DNA of 64,000 bases from Girardinichthys multiradiatus (Eukaryota; Chordata; Actinopteri; Cyprinodontiformes; Goodeidae). Positions 1-11,329 of the stretch are shown here, piece after piece. The notes beneath the pieces were generated by a model that saw only the letters and a program-made list of their open reading frames with translations, searched no databases and was not told where the DNA came from. Location of the stretch: NCBI RefSeq assembly GCF_021462225.1, contig NC_061797.1, positions 1,977,001 through 2,041,000 of the forward strand, read 5' to 3'. Numbering within the stretch: position 1 is the first letter of the stretch; the number at the start of each line of letters is the position of its first letter. A program made the translations under genes and the position numbers.

Positions 1-415
1 GCCTTCTCCAAGTCCACAAAGCACATGTAGACTGGTTGGGAGAACTCCCATGCACCCTCCTGCTGAGGGTGTAGACCCGGTCCAGTGTTCCAGTGCCAAG
101 ACGAAAACCACTCTGCTCTTCCTGAATCTGAGGTTAGAACATAGCCATAGTCCCCGAATAGACCTTACCAGGGAGGCTTAAGATAGTTGGAACACACTCT
201 ATGGTCCCCCTTTTTGAATAGGGGGACCACCAACCCGGTCTGTCAATCCAGTGGAACTGCCCCCCGATGTCCACGCGATGCGGCAGAGTCACGTTACAAC
301 ACAACCCTACAACATCTAGAGCCTTAAGGAACTCCAGGTGAATCTCATCCACCCCCAGGGCCTTACCACCGAGGAGCTTTTTAATCACCTCAGTGACCTC
401 AGCACCAGAGATTGG
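1..415 (-). mobile_element. Rex3 LINE fragment, cut by the window edge
   Basis: Reverse-strand remnant of the same LINE found more completely at 40388-41728 and 48489-51237. The stretch about the fishes' retrotransposon product used to fill gaps, the call for a slightly different protein motif near 'RGGKASGVDEIHLEFLKAL' (the pre-RT region that selects the template) and the line reading GGGGACCACCA near 224 match the other two copies closely. The frame is broken by small indels and by divergence, so it is a dead fragment. It continues beyond the left edge. It abuts an L2 tail at about 420, and the exact junction is not resolved. Confidence 0.8.
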
Positions 416-422
416 AGAGCGT

Positions 423-945
423 GCTACAGGCTTATGCTTTTGGAGGACATAATTAGCACTTTCACTCTCTGCTACATTCTTATACTACTCTCTAATTTTG
501 TGTTATTTGCTATTATTTCAGCTTTAAACTTTATGTTCTCTGTTTTTTCTATTACTAACTCCAACTGTATGTGCTCTCTTTCATCCTCTAGACTCCTCTA
601 TATCCTATTAAACTTGCTCAGAGTTTGCTTAGCTATCCTTCTCTCCTAGATAAAGCCACTAAAGGAACTACAACCATTAATGTTTTACTTTTCCTTCCCA
701 TAGAAAGTCAGCTGGATTTTGTGTCTCTGCTCTGTTCTCTCAAAGCCCCAGTCAGTCAGGGGCAGATGGCCGCTCACACTGAGCCTGGTTGTGATGGAAG
801 TTTATTCCTGTTAAAAGGGAGTTTTCCTTTCCACTGTCGCTACATGCATGCTCAATATGAGGAATTGCTGCAAAGTCAATGCATGCGACTGCCCACTGTT
901 GCTACAGGCTCATCCAGGAGGAGTGAATGTTGCAAGTCACTCGGG
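423..945 (+). mobile_element. L2/Maui-type LINE 3' tail fragment
   Basis: Plus-strand copy of the non-coding 3' part that also occurs at 24500-25693 and 36780-37658. Shared landmarks are the GGAGGACATAAT segment, the block beginning GGCAGATGGCC near 763 and the TACATGCATGCTCA segment near 842. The terminal TGAATTG repeats are missing, so both ends are truncated. Short open frames here have no conserved content. Confidence 0.75.
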
Positions 946-1289
946 AACCCCGAACCCACACCACCCTACACAGGAGCAGCATGGCCACCAGGCCAGTAAC
1001 CTATGTCAGCCGGCACATACACCCCAAAGCATTGCATGCAGCCACCAGATTTCACTTCCGAGGGCTTCCAAAGCCCCACCACAGACCCCGGCACCGAACC
1101 CCCCAGAGACCCCAACCCAGGGACACCCCAGATGCCCCAAACCCAGACACCCCCCATATAAGCAACAACGATGCCCCAGGTTCCCCACCCCCACTAGGTG
1201 ATAGAACCAATCAAAGGAGCCCAGAGAGAATTACCTGATGTGGAGGCAGAGGCTATTTCCAGACTTATGTAATCCAACAACATGTCTCT
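946..1289. other. C-rich unclassified stretch
   Basis: Between the L2 tail and the retroviral region lies about 340 bp rich in CCC and CCA runs, especially 1060-1190. Overlapping short frames on both strands are proline- or glycine-rich simply because of this composition. I recognise no family and see no flanking duplication. Confidence 0.5.
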
Positions 1290-1568
1290 ATATTGGTTAA
1301 TACTAAGTATATTTTTATTTTTCCAATTCATGTGGATAGCATTCTTAGCGATACATTAGGCAGTGAAAACCATATGAACTGAATTTGTTTCCATGGTAAC
1401 ATCATCTAAGTTGCCCAACAAGCAAACTGAGGGGGAAGGTAGATTATTATTGTCAGCTGTATTGCTTGTACACTGTAAGCAAGTATTAGACGGTCCAAAA
1501 CACATCCTGAACATCCATTGACCTGTATAGTGTACTCTATGAAGGATTTTATATTGTTGTAATTGTAA

Positions 1569-3440
1569 ACTGAGGTTGCTAGTGTTCAGATACTGGTGCA
1601 ACAGAGGGATCAAGCAGACACAGAAAAGGATAGAGTGGGTGTTTTGCATCGAGGAAAATATGCAAGAGAGGCGGATAAAGCGGAGGAAAAGCAGAAGTAT
1701 TTAATGCAGCTTTTGCTCGCGTGGCAAGGGACTAAACACAGACACTGATGAGAAATGAAGAAAAAACGGAGGCAACAAACACCGTAAAGGGGCCGCCTCC
1801 ACCTCCATACATTAACCCCACTAATCCATCTTCTGATACTGGCATGACGAACTCTCTTTACCCCTTATTGAATATCGAAGGAGGACATTTTCAGTGGTCA
1901 GTAGAAGATGCCAGGCGTCCTACTGCAATTAACTCCACTGCGTATGAGGAAAATCCATCTTCACCGCCATTTAGATCACCGAGAGAATCACAAGAGGAGT
2001 GTGAAGGGCTCACAGGAATACATCACTCTGCAGGAGAGCATGATAGGGATTTGTCGACCAGCACCAAAGTACCGTGTATTGTTCATGTTAATGCTCAGCT
2101 AAAAGGGGAATTACAAGAGACCCCTGAAGAGGCAAATATTAGAAAAACCACAGAGCAGGTAGAAGGAATGCGATTAGAAGCCCAGTGCTGTTTGGAGGCA
2201 TCAAGGCTGTTACAGGACGAACTGACTGAAGCATTAAAGGGTGCAGAACAGATACTGAGCAGAGCAAACAGTAAGCCAAAACAACAGGAGGAGATAAAAT
2301 TCAATGATGGGTTTGAGGAGGAAAGTGTAGATGAAGTACAATACCAACTATCACCCCGTTACTCTTTGCGTAGTCGCAGCGTAGGCAGTTATCCCCTGAT
2401 TGATGCAGGGCAGGGGTAGGGCAGATATAAATACAAACTGTTTGCCCTGGGAGATGTCCAACTTCTGGTGGACAAGTTGCCTGACTTATCTGACGGTGCA
2501 AGACCATGGCTGAATGAGTTAGATAGATTGTCAGTCGGAGTAACTTAAGCATTAGGGGATTTTAGACAAATCTTGGGACGCAGTACTACACTCAGTAATC
2601 TCCAAATTATTGAAAATGTGGCCCGCACTTCTCAGCAGTCCGATGCTACACCTTATTATGCTGTGGCTGGACTACTGGGAGACGCACTACATTGTTCCTG
2701 GATGAGGCAGTGGAAACATGGATTAGACAGACAGGGACTCATCCTTCCAAGGATGGAGTTCACTACTTTAGACAAACTGTGATGGATGGCATACCGGAAG
2801 AAGTCAGGAAAATAATGCAGGGAAATCCAGATTTGAAAAGGTGTGGTCATGCTAGATGGGAGAGGAACTTGTTGCATCACATGCAGGAATATTTGGAGGA
2901 CAAAAAGGAACAAATGGAGGACGAACAGAAACAGGCTGAAGCATTAGACAAACAACTTAAAACTGCCCACTGAACAGCAGTACGACAGCAGATGAATAGT
3001 AAGAAAAAACCTGATAAAATAATGATCACAACCGAGGCCGTGAAACATGTGGTGGACTAATAGCTCCTGTTATACCTGCAGGGTCTCAGGGGGAGATAAA
3101 ATCTCCCCAGATACCCACGGCCCCCACCATTGTATATCAACTGCCTCCACCCATTCAGTGGGAGTCATACTCATATGGTCCCCGTGGGCGGGCCAGGGGT
3201 GGGCTGTTTGGAAATAGGGCCGGAGGAAGGGCTGGACGGGGAGGGGCTGGTTCCTCCTCCTGCCTAGTCTGTGGGCAAATGGATCATTGGGCCCACAACT
3301 GCCCACGCCCAGAAGGAGCTCCTCCGCCTTCGCATCAACCCCCAGGACAGCAGGGGCATTTTCCTGCACAACCTCCAAATGCAGCATTCATACCTCCACA
3401 AGGCTGTCAATATCCTGTGCAGGGATGTGGACAGCAGTGA
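1569..3440 (+). pseudogene. gag remnant of the endogenous retrovirus
   Basis: Gag would form the capsid and package RNA. An early segment (1569-1747) reads as a charged matrix-like stretch. A second frame from 1748 holds a proline-rich region with a PPPY late-domain motif at about 1799-1810. Capsid-like sequence follows at about 2425-2970, including a strongly charged helix near 2880-2960 like that ending gammaretroviral capsids. A single CCHC zinc knuckle (C-x2-C-x4-H-x4-C) lies at 3261-3302, after a glycine/arginine-rich stretch. Frames change at about 1748, between 2420 and 2700 and near 3000, and stops occur at 2417-2419, 2971-2973 and 3012-3017. The last part is open from 3018 and ends at TGA 3438-3440. 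Confidence 0.82.
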
Positions 3441-5022
3441 CACACCCCACAGAGAGTTTCAGATAATAGGAAAACAGCAGAACCCATTGTTCCAGTGGAA
3501 ATTGAGGGACAACTATTGCCATTTCTTGTGGATACTGGAGCCACTTTTTCCACTTTGAATATTCCTCCCTCATCTGGTAAAGTGTCTGAGGCTTGTATTT
3601 CACTGATGGGATTCTCTGGGGTTAAACAGACTCTGCCTGTGTCTACACCTCTTCACACCATGGTTGGAAAACAAAAACTCTTGCATTCATTTGTTGTTTC
3701 GCCTGACACACCATTGAATCTACTCGGCAGAGACATTTTGATTGCATTGGGAGCAACAATACTATGTTCTATGGATGGTTTGGTTGTGACTTTCCCAGAT
3801 GGTACCACACTGCATGCTGCGGATGGCACTGAAGCACATCAGTATTTACTGCGGTCTGTAGAGGAGCCTTGTGTGGACATATATTGGGGCCACATTGAGC
3901 CTGAAACCCCATCTAGTGCAGGGGTGATTTCCAGTTTCCTCCTCTGGAAGCCCTGGATTCAGGCCCTTGCTCCTTACGGCCCGACGCCTGCATTACATGT
4001 GATTATTATTAGTGTGCATTACACACTACATGTGACTTTGTATTATGACAGAAATCAAACAGATTGGTATCTGGAGCAGTTTGAGGAATATCTAGAAGGG
4101 AAAATATGGACAATTTCATCTAAAAACATTTATGTTGCACCTGAAGGGGTTGCTGCTGCTGTTGAATTTCAGCCTGAACAAAAGATATGGTATGAATTGT
4201 CTGATGAAGCTGTACCTCACATATCTCTAGCTTTGCATCCAAGTCATCAGGCCAAAGAATTGGGAGGAGTTGTAAAACGTTCCCTTGCAGCCACTGATTG
4301 GCAACCTACTGCTGTCCCAGCCCTTTCTTTTTCTCCCTCCACTAATACTTATTGTATTGCAGTAATTGCCTCTGACTCTGCCGTGCTGGAACATCGGCAG
4401 CTATCTAGAGAACATGGCAGAGAATTAACTGATCACCCTCTGGCGGAGGCTCTTTTATCCAGTTGTCCATCACATCTATGGGCTCAGGGACCCACTGATG
4501 TTGGATGTGTGAACAGTGCCCCTGTGGAATTTAAGTTGCAGGATGTCTCCCCCAACGGGCAAAAACGAGTACCCACATTCCCCTGCTGCAGAGGCAGGAA
4601 TTGCGGACACCATTGAGGGGCTGTTAAAAGCAGGCGTGTTAGAACCCTGCCAGTCCGCCTGGAACACACCCATTCTGCCGATAGAGAAGAAAGGTACTGG
4701 TAAATACAGAATGGCTCATGATTTAAGATCCATTAACAAAATCCTGAAAACACCAACAGTAACTGTTCCAAATCCGCATGTTGCATTGGCATCCCTGGAC
4801 CCCTCACAGTGTTGGTTCACATGTATAGATCTTGCTAATGCTTTCTTCGGCATCCCTCTAGCTGAGCACTGTAGGGATGTCTTTTCACTTACATATAAGA
4901 ATCAACAACTGAGATACACCAGATTGCCTCAAGGGTTTGCCTTATCCCCAGGTATTTTTAATCAGGCTCTCAAACAGCATCTCCAAGACTGCATGTTCCT
5001 GGCTGATGTGACCCTAATTTAG
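3441..5022 (+). pseudogene. Retroviral protease and N-terminal reverse transcriptase remnant
   Basis: The protease lies in the same frame as the gag zinc knuckle, directly after the TGA at 3438-3440. Its catalytic DTGA motif is at 3531-3542 and a LLGRDIL flap/dimer motif is near 3720-3740. This frame stays open to 4616. The polymerase continues in another frame from about 4540, so there is a frameshift at 4540-4616. The reverse transcriptase segment shows the conserved fingers and palm, including LPQG near 4924. A TAG at 5020-5022 stops it immediately before the active-site motif. The family copies viral RNA into DNA. This copy is inactive as it stands. Confidence 0.87.
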
Positions 5023-5724
5023 TATGTTGATGATTTACTGATTGCAGCCAAAACAGCAAATGCGTGTCTTGAAGCTACTAAATCTATTCTTTTACATCTT
5101 GCAGAGAAAGGTTTTAAAGTAAGCAGGAACAAAATGCAGCTTGTGAGGAAACAGGTTAATTTTCTAGGACGGGTTATTTCAGCATCAGGAACCCGTATGT
5201 CGTCTGCACACAAATCTGCCATTTTACATCATTCTAAACCATACATGTTGTCATTTTTGGGTTTGACGGGTTATAGTAGAAATTACATCCCTGATTACAC
5301 CAGTTTGACAACACCACTGAGATATTTGGTGAAACGGCAAGGGATAAGAAACCTTAATGCAATACTAAACTGGACATTACACTTAAACAGCTGCTATCAT
5401 CTGCTGCTCAATTGGCACTCCCAGAGTGTTGTCTGCCTTTCTACTTGGATGTTTCTGTAACAGACACTGTCGTGAACGCCGTGTTGTTTCAGAAAAAAGG
5501 GGGACACAGACATGTGCTTCAGTATGTTAGCTGCATGCTAGATAACATAGAAAGGAGACATCCTATTTGCACCCGTCACGCAGCAGGCGTTGTGAAAGCT
5601 ATTCAAAAAACTGCACATTATGGGCTACCCACTCACTGTATTAACATCACACAGTGTGGTCGCATATGTAAACTCAGAAAATTTCACTCTAACTACATTA
5701 TGACAACAGCGCCTTAGCAGGGTT
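5023..5724 (+). pseudogene. Reverse transcriptase palm, thumb and connection remnant
   Basis: The active-site YVDD box is at 5023-5034, right after the stop that ends the preceding segment, and in the same frame. The thumb region follows to about 5350. The frame then shifts, and the connection domain continues in a second frame at about 5412-5717, where the FYLDVS and VLQYVSCMLD segments are recognisable. A third frame takes over at 5725. At least two frameshifts therefore separate YVDD from the RNase H domain. The order agrees with a gammaretrovirus-like pol. Confidence 0.82.
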
Positions 5725-7464
5725 TTGCAGGCCCCAAATCTAACTTTTACACATGAAGGGGTAAACATGGCTGAGCAAATGGGAACGGGGGAACCACATG
5801 ACTGTGTGGCCCTGGTTATGAAAGAGGAGAAAGTCAGGCCAGATCTGGAATCACAGCCACTCGCTGGAAACAGTGTCCGCAACATTTTTACTGATGGATG
5901 CTGTTTTAATCATGACATGAATGGCCTTACAGCTGCTTATGCAATAATGGAGCATTCACCACAGGGATTCACACAGTTAAAAGCAGAGAGACTGTCTGGA
6001 GCTCAGTCAGCACAAAGAGCTGAACTGGTGGCAGTAATTGAAGCCTTGAGACTGACAGAAGGCCAGGATGTAAATATCTTTACTGATTCTGCTTATGTAA
6101 CAGGAGCTGTACATGTTGATTTGAAACAATGGATGAAATGTGGATTTTTGACTGCAGCACAGAAGCCAATCGAACATGAAAAGGAAATGAGATTTTTGGC
6201 AGAAGCTTTGTTGTTGCTTAAAAGGGTAGCTGTAATCAAATGCAGAGGTCATGATTTCTCAAACAGTATGACTGCAAAGGGGAATGCCGCCGCAGATTTG
6301 GCAGCGAAAACTGCGGCAGGTTATACAGTCAGCTTCAATTTAGTAAGTGTTGAAGCTGAAACTTTTGAACATCTAACTTTGGAAAAAATTAAACAACAAC
6401 AAAAGGGGGTCTCCCCTGAAGAACCTACTGTGTGGAAGAGAAAAGGTGCAAAAGAAGAAGATGGTCTGTGGAGAGGACCTGAAGGTAAAATTGTGATGCC
6501 ACCAAACATTAGGGAACACATTTTGGAAGAGGCACACGGACAGGCACATGTAGGTATTCCACAGATGCTTATCAACCTGGAACAATGGTGGCACCCACAT
6601 TTAAAACATATGGTGAGACAATTTAATCCAAAACCTACTGTGCATCCTTTTCCAGGTAAGTTTAAAAACTACACCCAACCTGGGAAGGAGATCATCAATG
6701 ACTACACAGACATGGTATCCACAGCAAGAGGATATAGATACATGTTGGTTTGTGTGGATGGATATTCAGGATGGCCTGAGGCATGGCCCACAAGAAAGGA
6801 AGACAGTAAGTCTGTGGTAAAATGTTTAATTAATCATTACCTTCCCAGACATGGCTTCCCGGAAAAGATAAGATCTGATAATGGAACTCATTTCAGGAGC
6901 AAAGATCTGCAACAGGTGGAGCAAATGTTGGGACTGAAACATGCTTTCGGTACAGTATATCATCCTCAATCACAGGGCAAGGTTGAAAGAATGAACCAAC
7001 CATTGAAAACAAAATTGGCTAAATTCTGTGCACAGACCAAATTAAATTGGGTGGATGCTTTGCCAGTTGCTTTAATGTCTGTCAGGATGTCAGGTTACAC
7101 CCCATATGAACTACAGACTGGGAGAGTCTTCCCGGGACCAGCACAGTAGATATCAGGACAAACAGGTGAATCAGCACAATTATCTTCTAACACGTTCTTT
7201 AATGAGTTGCAGACCCTAGTGGCAGAATTCTCCAGAGGACCTGAGAGAACAAGAGGCTCCCCTGTGGTACCAGCAGTCAACTGGGTCTGGCTTAGGGTCA
7301 TCAAGCGGAAGTGGCAGGAACCCAGATTCACAGGCCCGTTCCAAGTCCTGGAAAGAACATCTCATACGGTTTGTCTGAGAGGAAAAGGAGAAATCTGGTA
7401 TCATTGGAGCCAGCGTGCACCAGCTGAGGAGCCTACAAAGTCACAGGTACCAGAGGTGTCATAA
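5725..7464 (+). pseudogene. Retroviral RNase H and integrase, one internal stop
   Basis: A long frame runs 5725-7146. The RNase H acidic residues fall at D57, E100, D121 and D191, counting from 5725. The integrase core shows D326, D385 and E421, giving the expected D-D-35-E spacing between the last two. TAG at 7147-7149 interrupts it, but the frame stays open to TAA at 7462-7464 and encodes a C-terminal integrase segment with a GPFQVL motif of the gammaretroviral type. The N-terminal zinc finger shows the two histidines (HGQAH) but no second cysteine pair, so that module looks deleted. Integrase would insert the viral DNA into the genome. Confidence 0.87.
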
Positions 7465-7885
7465 AGGGGCATAATAAATCCCCTGGAGGCTGACCGGTGT
7501 GATCGCACCGGGCTGAAAAGGACTTATCCACTCCAGAGACTTTTCTTTTAGTTTTCAAGATTGAAAGAAGAGGATTTATCCACTCCAGAGACTTTTTCTT
7601 TTGGTTTTCAAGAGGATTTATCCACTACAAGGAGTCATTCGATTCAACTAATCAACAGATAAATTCAGGACTGGGAATCGGAAGATATGTGACTCTAGAT
7701 TTTGATTATGTGATCATTGAATGTGGTATTTTTCTTTTTCTATCAATTAATCTTTGGAGCATTGGTTATGCTATTGTTGTTTTCTGTACTGGATGTATGA
7801 CTTTGAATCAACATTCTTGGGTAAATCCCACAGTGTGTGAAGGTTATAAGCTCCTGGGTTAAGTGAGATTGATTTTATATAAAGA
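7465..7885 (+). other. pol-env spacer with short direct repeats
   Basis: This spacer holds two near-identical copies of a TTATCCACTCCAGAGACTTT element (about 7523 and 7575) and a partial third at about 7617, each followed by a TTTTCAAGA-like segment, with a spacing of about 50 bp. No gene is visible. An env splice acceptor could lie here, but I cannot identify it. Confidence 0.6.
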
Positions 7886-9858
7886 ATGAAAATGGTGATG
7901 CATGGTTGGGATGTTAGTTGTAAATGGAAATGTGGGGGAGGTTTAATAATGACACTAGGAATAATTGTATTCTTGAAATGTGATGTTTTCCAGAGTGGTG
8001 AGCACGCCTCCAGTCCCAATTCCCGCAGCCGTCGTCATCTACTCCGGAAAATGACTGAAATATCGGACACATGCATTAAAAGACATGGAGGTATTGAACT
8101 AGATTATGTAATTGGCTCGGACACCACGTTTCAGTTTGATCTCTGCTCTGTGTTTACATGTGAGGGCAGTGAGCTAGCCTGGACTAAATATAATGTGTAT
8201 CTGAGTATCTATCAGAAAGGTGCGGTGGATGGTATGGAGAACATCGGCATGCCAGCCCAGGGTTTTGTTTTTTGGGACACTAAACAGGGACGAATACTGT
8301 CAGATAATCCATATGCAGAAACATTTCAGCATTTGGTGACCTTGGCTAGAGGACAAGCAAAGGGTAAATTGAGGTATTAATCCAATATTACTCAGCATTG
8401 GAAGAATACAGAGCAACCCCTACCAAAACCCTAATATCACAATAAGGCCACCTACTCTTAGATGTGGAAATATGAGTTCCGGATTTTATATGTATTTAGG
8501 AGTAGATTTGCCAGGATGGCTCGCACGAGATCAGGGTAGACTTGTAAGAATTAATCTTGTTTCTGTTATGGCCAAAGGTGGTGAAGTGAAAACCCCTGTG
8601 GTTCAGATAGACTATAACACCTTAACCCTGGAAGATGTTATCTATGGGGCTCTGGGATTTACAGAGTCCAATTTGTAGTTGACATGGATGGCTCAGACAG
8701 CACGTGAGTCGGCCATGAGCAATTGTATAGCATGTGCGGCTGCTAGACCCACTCAGGTCACTGTACCTGCCCCCATATATGAGAACGCGGATCCACTAGG
8801 ATTTAAATGCATGATTCTGTTAACTCATGGTAAAGAAAACCCTGCATGTCGTACCTTAGCAAAGGTGTTTCCGGTTATTAGTAATAGCTCACTGGTAGGC
8901 CCTTTTTCTCCTCAGAGTGAGGGATATGATTATACCTGTTTCAATTTTACAGAGGTTACTGAAGAACCACAGTTAAAATTGGGAATTGTCTCTCCCTCAT
9001 GGTGCAACAAAACTTACCCAGCTGGCACTGTAGGGCACTGGGCCAGAGAAGGTTTATATTACTATTGTGGTGGAAGTGTTTTATTAGCCCAAATTGCCCC
9101 TAGGGCAGTAGGAAGCTGTGCAATAGTGCGGCTAGTGGCTCCCTTACTGCTGTGGGGGGAGAAATCACCACATGGAGGAATGGTGAGGAAGACCAGATCC
9201 TTTGATCTTATGGACAGCTTGTTAACTTATATTGATGCAATAGGTATTCCACGTGGTGTTCCAGAACAATTTAAATTAGTTGACCAAGTGGCAGCGGGGT
9301 TTGAAAATTTACCGGTAATTTCAGCAGTTTTTCCTGTAACCCCAAATAAAAATGTAGACAGGATCAATTACATACATTACAATGTCTTAAGGTTGGCAAA
9401 TCTGACACGAGATGCTGTTGAAGGATAGGCAGAACAGTTCTCTGGACATGTTGTTGGCTGAAAAGGGGTGTGTGTGTACAATGTTTGGTGACATGTGCTG
9501 CACGTTTATCCAAAATAATACTGCCCCCGATGGTTCAGTGACTCGAGCTTTAGAAGGTTTACATATGTTAAGTAAAGAAATGCATGAATATTCGGGAATT
9601 GGCGGGGGACTGGAAGCGTGGTTCACCAACACCTTTGGTAAGTGGAAGAATATAATCATCTCATTGCTGATTTCATTGTCTGTATTTGTTGGTATTCTAG
9701 TAACATGTGGATGCTTTTGTGTGCCATGTATTCGCTCCCTTACAGTATGACTCATAACGTCAACTATTGAAAAAGGGGCACTCACTCATCAGCCACCTCC
9801 ATATAATATGATGCAAAATGTTGTTGCTGAAGGTTGGGAATTAATGGCCCAGTTGTAA
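7886..9858 (+). pseudogene. Gamma-type envelope remnant
   Basis: The Env precursor would mediate receptor binding and membrane fusion. A hydrophobic leader lies near 7940-7995. The surface-subunit frame is open 7886-8380, then shifts, with stops at 8378-8380 and at TAG 8676-8678. The next segment is open to TAG 9426-9428 and has many cysteines and N-glycosylation sites. The transmembrane subunit is in another frame from about 9412. It has CX6CC at 9475-9501 and a membrane span near 9650-9720. TGA at 9748-9750 truncates the tail, but the same frame then stays open to TAA 9856-9858 and holds a PPPY motif near 9793-9804. The reading is broken at four or more places. Confidence 0.87.
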
Positions 9859-9960
9859 TTCATGGTTTTCCTTTGTCACTTTGTAGAGTACTAATCTTTT
9901 GGTGTGCATTTGTTACTATAATTCCTACATTTTTGAATATCGACCTCTTTTACAGAGGTC

Positions 9961-9970
9961 AAAAGGGGGA
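9961..9970 (+). promoter_or_regulatory. Polypurine tract
   Basis: The purine run AAAAGGGGGA lies 2 bp before the first base of the 3' LTR. This is the usual position of the plus-strand primer of reverse transcription in retroviruses. Confidence 0.85.
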
Positions 9971-9972
9971 AT

Positions 9973-10568
9973 TGTTGAGAATTAAAATCATGTACTTTCA
10001 TGCTATTAGTTTAGTTTGCATGTGAGAACATTAAACTGAGATTTAACATGGGTGAGCCTTGAGGAGAGATCACAGATCACAGCAGGAGTCAGGATGGCAC
10101 AAGGGTGAAACAGAGGTTAGAAAGTTCTCAACAGCTGCAAGCAGTAAAAGCTGGCTGTAGGGACAATAAAGCAATTAAGGTCAACCTTTGGGCATTGTAT
10201 AGATACCACAAGGGAGCTTGGCTGATTTACAACATCAGACGGCAAAAGGGGAAGGCACAGTCTGTAAGCTTTGAACTAGATGGTATAAAAATTTTCTTGC
10301 AGCTGTGATGAGAGAGACATCTGGGTAAAGACAGCCATGCTTTGCTGAAAACCTGCGATCTCCCCGTAAGGCCTTATTGTAATATTCTTCCTTTGTGTTA
10401 TTCTGTATGTATTCATTTTGCATTAGAAATCATTGGACTTATTATCTTTCAAATTAAACTTGTGTTAATCTTAATTTCCTACTCTTCATCTGTTCCTTCT
10501 CACGACATCCGGACTGGGAGAGGTTGAGGTCGCAAGGATATCAGTGATAGCATTATTTTACCTCAACA
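9973..10568 (+). repeat. 3' LTR of the endogenous retrovirus (596 bp)
   Basis: The LTR begins TGTTGAG and ends CTCAACA, a perfect 7-bp terminal inverted repeat with canonical TG/CA ends. It starts just after the polypurine tract. A TATA-like TATAAAA sits at 10284-10290 and an ATTAAA polyadenylation signal at 10453-10458, in the order expected for U3-R-U5. The 4 bp after the LTR are CTAG. The matching left flank cannot be checked because the 5' LTR is missing. Confidence 0.88.
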
Positions 10569-10929
10569 CTAGTCATTTTAAAAGTTCTGGAAGATATCCG
10601 AGACCAGAAGTTTTAATCAAAGTTGATTGAAAATCTGTCTCCCATTTCATAACAGGAAAGGATATTGATTCATCTATTTTAGAAAATACACAGTGTCCTG
10701 TGTATTTTAGACAGTAATTTGGGGGGGTTGAACCCTGTCATTTAAAGATACTCCCACCATGCTAACAGAGAGGTGCTGACATTGAGGCTTTTAAAGCATA
10801 CATGTTTTATATTTCAGCTAATAATAATAATTAATAAATAATTTAATTATTACTGTAAGGACTGCAAAAGTTGTAAAACTAGAACATAAAATAATTTATT
10901 AAAGATTATATAAGATATGAAATCAATAT
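10569..10929. other. AT-rich interval, nothing recognised
   Basis: Between the LTR end and the next LINE lies AT-rich sequence with a run of seven G near 10722 and TAA/AAT runs near 10820-10850. I see no gene, inverted repeat or family landmark. Confidence 0.5.
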
Positions 10930-11329
10930 AGATTTATTGGAGATGTTAGAAATATTTCTTGGGCTTCAGTTTTTTTCTAAAACTAATCCTGATGATGCTC
11001 TTCAGGCCTTTGATGAAATTTTTATGTCTGTGGTAAACAAACATGCCCCAGTACAGAGGTTTGTGATCAAAAACACTAGCATGCCATGGTTAGACTGCTT
11101 GATTTCTTTGTTTCACATATTATTTAATCTCTCTAAGATGCAATTATGACTGGTAATCAATCTGACTGGAAATGATATTGTAAACTTAGAAATTTTGTCA
11201 CACGATTAAATAGAAATAAAAAGAGAAAATATGAAAATAAAATAAATGCTAGTAAAAACGACCAAAAGAGAATGTGGAATACTATAAAAGAGTTGCTATG
11301 AAAGAACGTCAAGTGCACTCTGAAAATTC

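Larger units (their letters stand above)
1290..10568 (+). mobile_element. Decayed gamma-type endogenous retrovirus lacking its 5' LTR
   Basis: In order on the plus strand are gag, an in-frame stop, protease, reverse transcriptase, RNase H, integrase, envelope, a polypurine tract and a 3' LTR. The Env carries a CX6CC motif and the pro gene follows gag in the same frame across a stop, both typical of gammaretrovirus-like elements. No sequence resembling the 3' LTR is present upstream of gag, and no primer-binding site is obvious, so the 5' end has been lost or never copied. The left boundary is approximate. Several stops and frameshifts break gag, pol and env, so the provirus is not coding-competent. 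Its relation to named fish retroviruses needs a phylogeny. Confidence 0.88.

Noticed and set aside
966..1238. Several overlapping proline- or glycine-rich frames on both strands
   Set aside because: They all arise from one C-rich stretch. No frame has a conserved motif.
3070..3387. 105-codon frame on the minus strand
   Set aside because: Antisense shadow of the gag glycine-rich and zinc-knuckle region.
9387..9785. 132-codon minus-strand frame
   Set aside because: Antisense shadow of the envelope transmembrane subunit, with no independent motif.
1748..9858. An intact, expressed retroviral gene in the provirus
   Set aside because: gag, pol and env each contain stops or frameshifts. Only sub-domain frames are open.
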